NCBI RefSeq assembly: GCF_002099425.1
Contig: NW_018344272.1
Span: forward strand, 1 to 64,000
Reading direction: 5' to 3'
Length of the DNA stretch: 64,000 nt
Origin: Phascolarctos cinereus
Taxonomy: Eukaryota > Chordata > Mammalia > Diprotodontia > Phascolarctidae
Both the position numbers and the translations under genes were made by a program. Shown one piece after another: positions 49,281 through 59,101 of the stretch. Positions within the stretch are counted from its first letter, which is position 1; each line of letters opens with the position of its first letter. The notes under the pieces are model-generated. The model searched no databases. It saw only the letters and a program-made list of their open reading frames with translations, and was not told the DNA's origin.

Positions 49281-49775
49281 GTAAGAAAGAAGATGAAAAT
49301 TAAACCCAAAGGAGCTTATGACATCACCAAGTGAGATAGTATAGTGGGAAAAGACAAAAGGACTCAGGACAGAGCTATAGGAGCACACATGGCTCATTGA
49401 TGAGACACGAAGAGCCGGCAATGGAGATTTGCAAACAGTTTAATGGAAAATGTGAAAACCAAGACAAAAGAATGTAATGGAAATTTGGAAAAAAGGAATA
49501 TTCTAGAGGAGAGGGTGATCAATGGCATCAAATCCTGCACAGAAGTCAAGAAGAATTAGTATTTAGGAAAGACTTATAGCTTTTGCCATTAAAAGATTAT
49601 TGGCAAAACAGTTTTGATGGAAGAATGAGGTCAGAAGCCAGACTGTTTAGAAGAGAGGATGAAGAGATGAAGTGGAAGTATCAAGTATAAATAGTTTTCT
49701 TAATGAAATTATTTAAGAAGGGGAAGAAAAAGATGAGAGGATGGTTAGAAAAGGATCAAAAAATGATTTTTCTTT

Positions 49776-50954
49776 CATTCATAATTTCACTATTTTTAAA
49801 CTTGGAATATAAGTATTAAAAGATCTTTAATTATCTGTATCATATGCATGTATATGTGTGTATATCATATATACATACATACATAACATACAAACATACA
49901 CGTACATGTAGATGGATATATTTCAACATGCTGTAGGATCCATATTTTGAAATGATTGATGTGTAATGACCATGACAGCATTTAAGCAGGCAATAAAACA
50001 GTTTCAATAATTAAATATGTATTAGCTATTTCAGCCTTAACCATATGCACACACTGAAGGAATGAATCATGCAACAAGTTCTTAGTACATAACCCATAAA
50101 GTAGGCATTCAATTAATAGCAACATGAGAAAACAGTCATATAACAAGAATTGATATATAGACAAATCATATCATTTGAATGAGAATTATGAGCCCAGATG
50201 TAGAGTTAAAGTAAACACATACTTTTTGCATAATTAGCAACACTGAATAATAGAAATGACTGTCAAATCAGTAATTAACAATTCTTTTTATGGCTTAATC
50301 AGAGTGTCAGCAATTTCTTTTTGAAGGTGATATTTGGTGTTTGCCATGACCAGTGTCTCCCAACTCTTTTCTTGTATTCATTATATATACATGCAAAGCT
50401 TTGGTATAGTTTATGAAATTTTGACCTTTTTTTGCTTTTTTACTCTTGAATCATGTCTTCTAATACAATTTTTGGGCATCTTCTATTTGTCCAGTTTGCA
50501 CTGAAACCACAGAGTGGAAACCAAACATATGTGTAATGTACATGAGTGTATACTTGCATACATATGTGTGTATGTGTATGTGTGTGTGTGTGTATAATTT
50601 GAAGGACTTTATTGCATTAAAAGTAGAGTTTCTCTGTTCCCCTGTTCTCTGAAACAGATGGAGCATCAAGATTATTTTCTAATGATCTTTTTCTCAAATG
50701 CTTATCAAGAGAACTACAATACTAGATGGCATGTACCATGAAGTGATATTTCCTTTTGCATTTGGTTATAAAATAAAAACAATTTCAACAGCTCTTTTTT
50801 CTGCCTCTTAAAGTAAGATTTATGAGCTCTCTTTCCATTTAGTTAAAACTCATTTTTGTCTTGCTAACACAATCTAAGTCAATAGTATAAATTAACAGTG
50901 TATTAAAAAAAAAAACCCAGGCTGCATAGTATCTAGAACAAGATAATAATTCTG
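49776..50954. other. Unassigned, with small TATG/CATA and TG microsatellites
   Basis: CATA/TATG steps lie at about 49845-49905 and a TG run at about 50563-50595. No gene or repeat family recognised otherwise. Confidence 0.4.
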
Positions 50955-51525
50955 TTGGATCCTGCCCTAACTAAATTGTTTGGAGTATTGTGTTCAGGTT
51001 TAGGTGACATATTTTGTGAAGGGCACTTACAGACCAGATACAGGAGTGGGGAACCTGCAGCCTTGAGGCCACATGTGGCCTTCTAGATCCCTGGGTACAG
51101 CCTTTTTACTGAGTCTGAGTTTTACAGAACAAATCTTTTTATTAAGAGGATTTGTTCTGTGAAGTTTGGATTCATTTAAGGGGCCACACTTGATGACCTA
51201 GAGGGCCATATGTGGCCTCAAGGCCTCAGGTTCTTCACCCCTGGTAGAGTGTAGTAGCTATGAAGGAAGGCAACTGTAAACACTGACAGGTAAATTTCGG
51301 TTAAGGAAACTAAAAACAAGGTACAATGGAGAAGAAAAGACTTAGGAGGAAGAATTGCTTGTAAGTATTTAGAAGAAGGTCATATGGAAAAGTGGTAACA
51401 TTTGTTCTGCTTAGTCTCAGAAATTAGAAGTAGGAACAGTTTCTGAAAACTACAGAGAAAGACACGTTTTCTTCACAGTTAGAACTGCCTGATAGTAGAA
51501 TGGGTTGCTTCAGTTAAATTAAATT
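50955..51525 (+). mobile_element. CR1/L3-class LINE fragment
   Basis: 'ttggagtattgtgttcaggt', then after the MITE 'gagaagaaaagacttaggag', 'aagtggtaacatttgttctg', 'gaattagaagtaggaacag'-like text and 'tagtagaatgggttgcttca' match the CR1/L3 3' region in order. It is interrupted by the palindromic MITE at 51041-51243. Confidence 0.7.
51041..51243. mobile_element. Palindromic hAT-like MITE
   Basis: 203 bases bounded by caggagtggggaacctg and the inverted end caggttcttcacccctg. The two halves are near-complete inverted copies (ttgaggccacatgtggcctt in the left arm against gccatatgtggcctcaagg in the right; cagaacaaatctttt against gaggatttgttctg). CAGGGGTGG-type ends are typical of mammalian hAT non-autonomous elements. 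No transposase is present. The 8-bp TSD expected for hAT is not clear. Confidence 0.78.
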
Positions 51526-51757
51526 AAAATCACTTTGTAGGCATGATACTAGGCATTGACGAATCCAAGTGAAAATTAAAACAAAAACAATCTGCCCTCT
51601 AGAAGAGAGATTCTTAATTTTGGGTCCATGGACTAAGGAAATCCATGAATAGTTTTCAGGAAGTCTTTACTAATACCTAACTCTAACTTAAATGATCACT
51701 TTCCGCAATTATTTAAAAATATTATTCTGAAAATGGAGACCCCTCTTCAGGACTTAC
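51526..51757. other. Possible old DNA-transposon scrap
   Basis: 'ttcttaattttgggtccatg' and 'gactaaggaaatccatgaa' resemble a common short mammalian repeat, but it is too decayed to call. Confidence 0.3.
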
Positions 51758-53245
51758 TGAAGCCAAGATGGCAGAGTAACCAGTAAGTTGCTATCTTTCT
51801 TATTGACCTTTGAAATAAACCAGAAAAATAGCATGCAAGGAAAAATCCTGGAACAGCAGAGCAAGAAAAAGGATGGAGTGGAACAATTTTTTAGTCTGGA
51901 AAACTTGGAGGATCAGTAAGAAAGGTCAGTCTCATTCAGGTAAAAGGTTAGTGCATTGCAGGACAGGACACACCCCAGCAAGCCAGCAAGAAGCCCCACC
52001 TCTGAAAAACGGAGGGAGATGCTGATCCCCAGGGTGGTGGAGCAAACACCAACACCAGGACAGTCCATGTGCCCTAGCATAGCCAGGGAAATCAGCAGAC
52101 TCCAGCTCAGAGAAGCACCATGTGTGCCAGCACAGCCTCGGGTAGGCAGGCAACCCCCAACAGCTGGACCTCCCCATGCTTCAGCATAGCACAGGGAAAC
52201 ACAGAAAAACCTCACCTGGCCTCAGCACAGACCAGACACCAGCAGTACAATCCCAGCTCAGAACTAGCTAAGCTGGCAAACTCCTACAGCCCTAGCTGCA
52301 AGCACCTGAGGACCTAGCAACAAAGCCAGTGACCAGACCCTTGGCCACAAGCACAAGAATCTTGAAACAGTGCCCTCTGTGCCCCACAAGCAGAGCTCAA
52401 CTTTAAAAGCCAGTAAATATGCAAACAAAAGGAACAAAAAACAAAAATAAAAATAAAAAAATTAAACGTTGACCATAGACTATTTCCATGGGGACAGGAA
52501 AGATCAAAACACAAACTAAGAAGACGACATGATTGTTAATATACCTAAACATGAAACCTCAAAGGGGAGCATGAATTGATATAAAGTCCAAAATGCCTTC
52601 TTGGAAGAGCTCAAGAAGGAGTTTAATAGTCAAATAAGAAGAATAGAGGAAAAAATTAGGGAAAAAATGAGAGGTATGCAAGAGAGAGTCAACAGCTTGG
52701 AAAAGGAAGGACGGAAGGAAACAACTACTTAGAAAGTAGAATTGACAGAATGGAAAAGGAGGTAAAAAAAACTAACTGTAGAAAACAACCCACTAAAACC
52801 TAGAATTCGGCAAGTGGAAGCTAATGACTCTAGGAGACATCAAGAATCATTTGAACAAAAACAAATGAATGAAAAAATAGAAGAAAATGTAAAATATCTC
52901 ATTGGAAAAACAACAAACCTGGAAAATAGATAGAGGAAAGACAATTTAAGAATCATTGGTCTACGGAAAGCCATGATTTAAAAAAAAAAAAAAAAGAGGC
53001 CGGACACCATCTTTCAAGAAATGATCAAGCAATACTGCCTTGATGTCCTAGAACTGGAGGATAAAATGCTTATTGAAAGAATCCATTAATTATTTCCTGA
53101 AAGAGATTACTAAATGAAGATTCCCAAGGAATGTTGTAGCCAAATTCCAAAATTATCAGGTCGACGAGAAAATACAGCAAGCAACCTAAAAAAATAAAAA
53201 ATGAAACATTTTGGAGTGACAGTCAGGATTGTATAGGACTTAACG

Positions 53246-53256
53246 GCTTTTACTTT
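53246..53256. repeat. TSD, left copy, of the L1-METRNL chimera
   Basis: gcttttacttt, identical to 56076-56086. In the plus strand the site reads cttt/aaag, a good L1 endonuclease target for an insertion whose poly(A) points left. Confidence 0.88.
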
Positions 53257-54230
53257 TTTTTTAAACAAATCCAGGGAGCTTTATTTCTCTGAAATGGAAA
53301 TAATTTACCAGCCTAAAGATGATGGAGGCTCGCAATCATAGTTAAAAAATTAAAATTAAAAAAAGGAAACATGAAAAAAATAAATCAAAATGTTTGACTC
53401 CATAAACTTCTCTCATAAGAAATTACTTCAAAATACACACTAAGCTTTTTACAAAGCATTGTTGTTAAAGTTTTATATCAGACCAAATACTACATCTTAT
53501 GTTTTTTTAATGCTGTTAAAAGATACAAAAGTAGTTTATCTAAAATATTCGAGCCTGTTTCCAATTAAAAATGCTTTAAAATATAATTACTTAGTTTGCA
53601 TTTTTCAAGACTTCCAATTGGTTAAGAAAAACATTTGGGGTACATAGCATCCATTTGGCTAGTATAGTATAACAGCTTCTGGTATTATAAAGAAATCTCA
53701 TGGGACCTGCCTTCCAATTGTTAGTTCCTCTGGAAGCTGCTTTCCAATAAATTAATAGTATTCACTATGACAGTGAATTTGTCAGGCATAAGTGCAGGTG
53801 GAATGAGGTTTTCTTGGGAGGGAAAGGAGGATTTCTAATCTAACCGTTCATCTTCAGGCTGTGCCTATTTCACATGGATTCAGCCCCTTGTTCTAAGAAT
53901 CTTTATACATCCTTAGGAAATCTTTGAAACGAGGAGCACAGCTTAGTCTGGCCTCCCCAAAGTACATTCAGCCTGTGAAGAGGAAATCCCCATTTCCAGG
54001 TTTCACTCCACATTCTAATAGTGTCTTGATCTGTCCTTGCCAGCTCTCACTGCTTTCCATAAGCTGAAAGACTTTATTCTTCTGCCTGTACAGTTTGTTG
54101 ACATGGATGTCAATGATAGACTCTTGTTGTTCTGGCTCATTTGTTACATTCCGGATGGATCCCCTTACCATGAAGTCACTAGTGCAGACAGCTAAGAGGA
54201 CTTCTGTGTCACTGCAAGGGTGACACAGAA
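53257..54230 (-). pseudogene. METRNL: METRNL 3' end (last coding part, 3' UTR, poly(A)), retrotransposed
   Basis: Minus strand. 54230-53854 encodes the C-terminal end of meteorin-like protein, a secreted cytokine. The order matches the family from memory: CHPCSDTEVLLAVCTSDF, VRGSIRNVTNEPEQQES, LYRQKNKVFQ, WQGQIKTLLECGVKPG, NGDFLFTG, then YFGEARLSCAPRFKDF, LRMYKDS and NKGLNPCEIGTA followed by the natural stop. Two in-frame stops (after FLFTG and after YKDS) make it a pseudogene. The 3' UTR follows, with AATAAA at 53285-53280 and poly(A) from about 53262, so this came from a polyadenylated mRNA. Upstream it joins directly to L1 ORF1 in the same orientation at 54231/54230. The window holds no other METRNL sequence. 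Confidence 0.9.
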
Positions 54231-56075
54231 CTTTTTAAGTCCTTGAGTCCTGTACTTGAAGATCAAATTTTTTGTTGAGCTCTGGTCTTTTTATCAGGAA
54301 AGTTTGGAAGTCTCCTATTTCGTTGAATATCCACCTCCTCCCTTGAAAAATGATGCTCATTTTTGCTGGGTAATTGATCCTTGGCTGCATTCCAAGCTCC
54401 TTTGCTTTACGGAATATCATGTTCCATGCCCTGCGGTCTTTTAATGTAGCAGCTGCAAGGTCCTGTGTAATCCTGACTGTGGTTCCATGATATTTAAATT
54501 CTTTCTTTCTGGCTGCTTGCAGCACCTTCTCTTTTATCTGGTAATTTTGGAATTTTGCTATTATATTTCTTGGCATTGTCAATTTGGGATCTCTTTCAGG
54601 TGGTGATTGGTGGATTCTTTCTATGGTTATTTTCCCTTCTGGTTCTAGGACTTCTGGGCAATGTTTTCTTTATTATTTCCTGAAAGATACTGCCCAGGCT
54701 CTTTTTTTCATCATGATTTTCAGGTAGTGCAATAATTTTTAAATTATTGTCCTGAGTCGATTTTCCAGGTTGGTTGTTTTACTGATGAGATATTTTACAT
54801 TCTAATCTGTTTTTTCATTTTTTTCTTTCTGTTTGACTGAGTCTTGCTCTCTCATAGAGACATTAGTTTCCATTTGTCCAATTCTAGTTTTTAACAGATT
54901 GTTTTCTTCTGTTAGTTTTTGTACTTCCTTCTTCAACTGGCGAATTGTGTTTTTTAGGGACTTGTTTCTTCAGTGTACTCTTCTGTTAGTTTTTGTCCTT
55001 CCTTCTTCAATTGGCCAATTGTTTTTTAGGGACTTGTTTTCTTCAGTGTATTTTTTTTCCAACTGGCCAATTGTATTTTTGAAGGACTCTTTTACCTCTA
55101 TCATTTGACTATTAAAATCTTTCTTGAGCTCTTCTAAGAAGGCTTTTTGGGTTTCAGACCAGTTCATATTCCCTTTTGTTGTTGCAGATGTGGGTTTGTT
55201 GACAATGTTGTCCTCTTCAGAATTTCTGTCTTGATCTTCACTCTTCTCATAATATGAATCTATGGTACATTTCTTTTTACTCATGTTGTTTCTTTATTCC
55301 CTGGCCTTTAAAGAGATTGAGCACTCCTGCTGGGGAACAGAGGGTACTGACCCAAGCTTCTTGTGTTGGGAGCCTAGGTCTTGGTCACTGGCTTTGTTCT
55401 GGGGCCTCTTATGCTGGGATTGGAGGCTGTAGGTTTCTGGCAGCTTACCTTGTGTTGGGCTGGAATCAGCAGGGTTGGAACTTTCAGGCAATTCTAGGTT
55501 GCCTGCTTTTCCTTTCCTTTAGCTTTCTTCTGCTCCTTTTAGATGGCTGCTGCAGGATGTTTATCTGCCTGGGGCCCCCTGCAGTGTTGTCTCCCTTGTT
55601 TCTGCTAATGCACCGGGGGATTCCTTTGGGGTGGATTGCCCAGACTCCTGGTGGTTCTCTAAGCTGGTTTCCACTGGTTCCCCTGTCCTCACTGAGGCAC
55701 TCAGAGGTCCAGGTGTTGGTGTTTGCCTGATCTACCACCTTGGCTTCAGGATCTCTTCACAATTTTAGGCTTCAGGGCTCCTACAGCTCACCTGGTGTTG
55801 GGTTGGAATCAGCAAGGCGGGGTTAGGAAGCCTTTAGCTTGTTTTCTTCACCTCCTTTCAGATGAATGCCACAGGGTACTCATCCGCCTGGGGCCCCTTG
55901 TTTTTGCTGAGGCACTGGGAGACCCGTTTGCTGGGCTACTGCACTGCTGCTACTTGTCTTTCTTCTAGCTCAGGTGTTTCAGGGTTTTTTTTCTGGGTTG
56001 ATATTTTCTGGGTTTTCAGAAGTTGATAGCGGAGAGTGACAGTGACTACTTTTTCACTCCACCATCTTGGCTCCA
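54231..56075 (-). mobile_element. L1 5' UTR plus ORF1, 5' part of a chimeric retrocopy
   Basis: The full 5' end is at 56075 (minus: tggagccaagatggtggagt), 5' UTR to about 55285. ORF1 starts at 55284 (MSKKKCTIDSYYEKSEDQDR) and runs through coiled-coil repeats, a decayed RRM and an intact-looking CTD (54582-54235, PRNIIAKFQNYQIKEKVLQ; WIFNEIGDFQTFLIKRPELN). It ends with QVQDSRT and a stop codon just before the join. The L1 part ends in ..aaaaag, where other copies (for example 59205-59222) continue gtaaa. ORF1 now has a frame break in the middle. No inter-ORF or ORF2 sequence follows; METRNL begins instead. Confidence 0.9.
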
Positions 56076-56086
56076 GCTTTTACTTT
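56076..56086. repeat. TSD, right copy, of the L1-METRNL chimera
   Basis: gcttttacttt, identical to 53246-53256. The host L1 ORF1 resumes directly with aaaggatctgagggct, as in uninterrupted copies. Confidence 0.88.
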
Positions 56087-56204
56087 AAAGGATCTGAGGG
56101 CTAGGAATATGATATTCAAAAAAGCAAAGGAGTTTAGATTACAACCAAGAATCAATTACCCAACAAATTTGAGCATAACCTTTCAGTTAAAAAGATAGAC
56201 ATTT

Positions 56205-58233
56205 GGGAACAGAGCCAAGATGGCAGAGTAAAAGCAGTGACTTGCTTGAGCTCTCCCCCAAACCCTCCAAATACTTGTACAAAATGGCTCTAAACAAATT
56301 CTAGAGCAGCAGAACCCACAAAAAGACAGAGTGAAATAAATTTCCAGCCCAAGACAATGGTTGGATGGTTGATTTGAAACTGGACTGAGAGAAGAGTACA
56401 GTTCAGCATGGGCTATGCAGGTTAAGACTGGGCCTCAGCAAACCTGGAGCAGACCTCGGTGGACTGAATCACCAGCAACTGAGGTACTTTCCAGACTTCT
56501 CAATCCACGAACACCAAAGATAACTTAGAAGGTCAGGAGGAAAGGTCTGTGGAGTCATGGTGAGAGAGAAACTTGGTCCAGCCCCAGTTCAGGTACAGCC
56601 CCAGGGTGGCAGTTGCTGATGGAGCTCTTGACCCATAGACAAAGGGGGGATCAAGTGGCTGATCAAAGGGGTATTGCATGGATCTCTTTGCTGGTGCTGA
56701 GGCAGGATTGTCTTGCTTTGCCCATAGGATTGGGGTTACAGCTCTGGGTGGTGGTCCTGGGGCAAGAAGGAGTGTTGGCATGGCGGAACTTGTGGTGGAA
56801 GTGAAGAGGGAATCCTCTTCACAGTTCCAAGGCAGAAAAGAGTGCTCACAAACCAGAGTCCAGGCCAGGAAAGGAGTAAACACCTTGTCTTTGATCCTAC
56901 CACCTTGAAAGAACTGAAAATTTAGAGGTCCCTAGAAGTATCTCTGAAAACAGCTGCACAAAACCCATGAAACTTGGGACAGTACATTCTGCACACTGGA
57001 AGTTTAAAACTCAAGCAATTGGCTGGGAAGATGAGCAAACAGCACACAAATCAGACCATAGAATTTTACTTTGGTAACAACATCAAAACATACACTCATA
57101 AGAAGACAACAAAGTCAAAGCTCTTACATCCAAAGTCTCCAAGAAAAATATTAATCAGTTTCAGACCATGGAAGAGCTTGAAAAGGATTTTGAGAAGCAA
57201 GTAAAAGAAGCAGAAGAAAAACTGGGAAGAGAAAGGAGCATGATGCGAAGAAATCATGAAAAGCAAGTCAACAGCTTGCTAAAGGAGACTCCAAAAATAC
57301 AGAAGAAAATAACACCTTAAAAATAGCCTTACCGAAATGGCAAAAAAAAAGGTCCAAAAAGCCAATGAGGAGAAGAATGCCTTAAAAAGCAGAATTTGCC
57401 AAATGGAAAAGGAAGTCCAAAAGCTCAATGAAGAAAATAAGTCCTTAAAAATTAAAATGGAGCAAATGGAAGCTAATGACTTTATGAGAAATCAAGAAAT
57501 TGTAAAACAAAACCAAAAGAATGAAGAAATAGAAGACAATGTAAAATATGTCACTGGAAAAACAACAGACCTGGAAATTAGATCCAGGAGAAATAATTTA
57601 AGAATTGCTTGGCTACCTGAATCCATGATAAAGAAATAGCCTAGACATCATCTTTGAAGAAAGTATCAAGGAAAACTGCCCTGATATTATAGAACCAAGA
57701 GTAAAGTAGAAATGAAAAGAATCTACTAAACATCTCTTGAAAGAGATCCCGAAGGAAAACCCCTAGAAATAAGCCGAATTCCAGAATTCCCAGGTCAAGA
57801 AGAAAATATTGCAAGCAGCCAGAAAGAAACAATTCAAGTATTATGGAAACACAATGAAGATAACACAAGATTTAGCAACTTTTACATTAAGGGACCAGAG
57901 GGCTTGGAATATGACATTCTGGAGGTAAAAAGAGATAGGATTACAACCAAGAATCACCTACCCAGCAAAACTGAGTATAATCATTCATTGGAAAATTGGA
58001 TTTTCATTGAAATAGAGGACTTTCTAGCATTCTTGATGAAAAAATCAAAGCTGAATAGAAAATTTGACTTTCAAATATAGGATGCAAGAGAAGCATGAAA
58101 AAGTATACAGGAAAGAGAAATCATAAGTGAATTATTAATGTTGAACTGCTTACATTCCTCCATGGAAAGATGATATTTGTTATTCATGAGACCTTTGTCA
58201 GTATTAGGGTAGTTGGAGGGAAAATAAATGTAT

Positions 58234-58287
<54 letters not shown>

Positions 58288-59101
58288 GGCACTGGGTGAG
58301 TTGAATATGAAGGGATGATAGCTAAAAAAATAAAATTAAGGCATAAGAAAGAAGTATACTGGGAGAAGGAGAAAGGGAGATGTAGAATGGGGTAAATTAT
58401 CTACCATAAAACAGACAAGAACAAGTTTTTACAATGCAGGGGAAGTGTGGTAAGGTGACAGGGAATGAGTGAATCTTATTCTCATCAGATTTTTGCTTAA
58501 GAGGTGATAACATACATACTGAATTAAGTGTGGAAATATGTCTTACCCTACAAGAAAATGGAGGGGGGGAAGAGGATAGAAGAAGAGGGGATGATATAAG
58601 GGAGAGCAGATTGAGGGAGGGGATAATCAGAAGAAAACACTTCTAAGAAGGGACAGATTCAAAAGAGAAAATAGAATAAATGGAGGATGGGATAGAATGG
58701 AGGGAAATATGGTTAGTTTTTCACAACTTGACTACTATGGAAGTGTTTTGCATGATTAAACATGTATAACCTGTATCGAGTTACTTGCCATCTCAGTGAG
58801 GGTAGGTGGGGAGGGTGGGAGGGAGAGAATTTGGAACCCAAACCTTTAAAAACAAATGTTAAAATTGTTTTCACATTCAATTGGGAAATAAGATATACAG
58901 GCAATGGGGTATAGAAATCTCTCCTGCCCTACAGGAAAATAGAAGGGGAAAATGATAAGAGAAGGTGGGAGGTGATAGAAGGGAAGGCAGATTAGGGGAA
59001 AGGAAAAATAAATGAGTAAATACTTTAAAGACCTTTGATTTCATCAGTTCAATGGAAAACAAGGAAAAATAAAGACTTTCTATTCCTCCCCCCAAAAAAA
59101 C
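56205..59101 (+). mobile_element. Half-L1 (HAL1-like) element, plus, with TSD
   Basis: 5' UTR 56205-57030 (gagccaagatggcagagtaa). ORF1 from 57032 (atgagcaaacagcacacaaa): coiled coil 57337-57540 (LNEENKSLKIKMEQMEANDF), then RRM and CTD in broken frames to about 58080. A purine-rich inter-ORF region follows with a GATA tract. At 58711-58722 the first ORF2 codons run straight into the 3' UTR (gttagtttttcacaacttga). A second 3' module (58896-59101, gcaatggggtatagaaatct) follows. Imperfect TSD: aagatagacatt 56192-56203 and aagatggacatt 59102-59113. ORF2 is absent. Confidence 0.87.
58236..58287. repeat. (GATA)n microsatellite in the half-L1 inter-ORF region
   Basis: Thirteen GATA units next to 'ttgtcagtattagggtagtt', the same place as the TATC tract in the minus-strand sister at 27056. 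Confidence 0.95.

Larger units (their letters stand above)
48300..49775 (+). repeat. Long ancient mammalian repeat (about 1.4 kb copy) with L2/MIR-like start
   Basis: 48300-48385 looks like an L2-type tail (gcttccagagagcaggggct). From 48390 a long repeat runs in order: 'aaagaggcttacattctaat', 'gatttgaactgagacttgaa', 'gagtttattgatttggagat', 'catggtcaaacctgcacttt', 'gcagctgtgtggagaatta', 'gatgagacacgaagagccgg'-type text, 'gaggagagggtgatcaatgg', 'agaagccagactgtttagaa'. I know this block order from many mammalian genomes but cannot name the family safely. A simple repeat and a SINE interrupt it. Confidence 0.6.

Noticed and set aside
53968-54171. A genuine METRNL exon of a live gene
   Set aside because: It has two in-frame stops, ends in poly(A), sits inside a TSD-flanked insertion within an L1, and no other METRNL exon is present.
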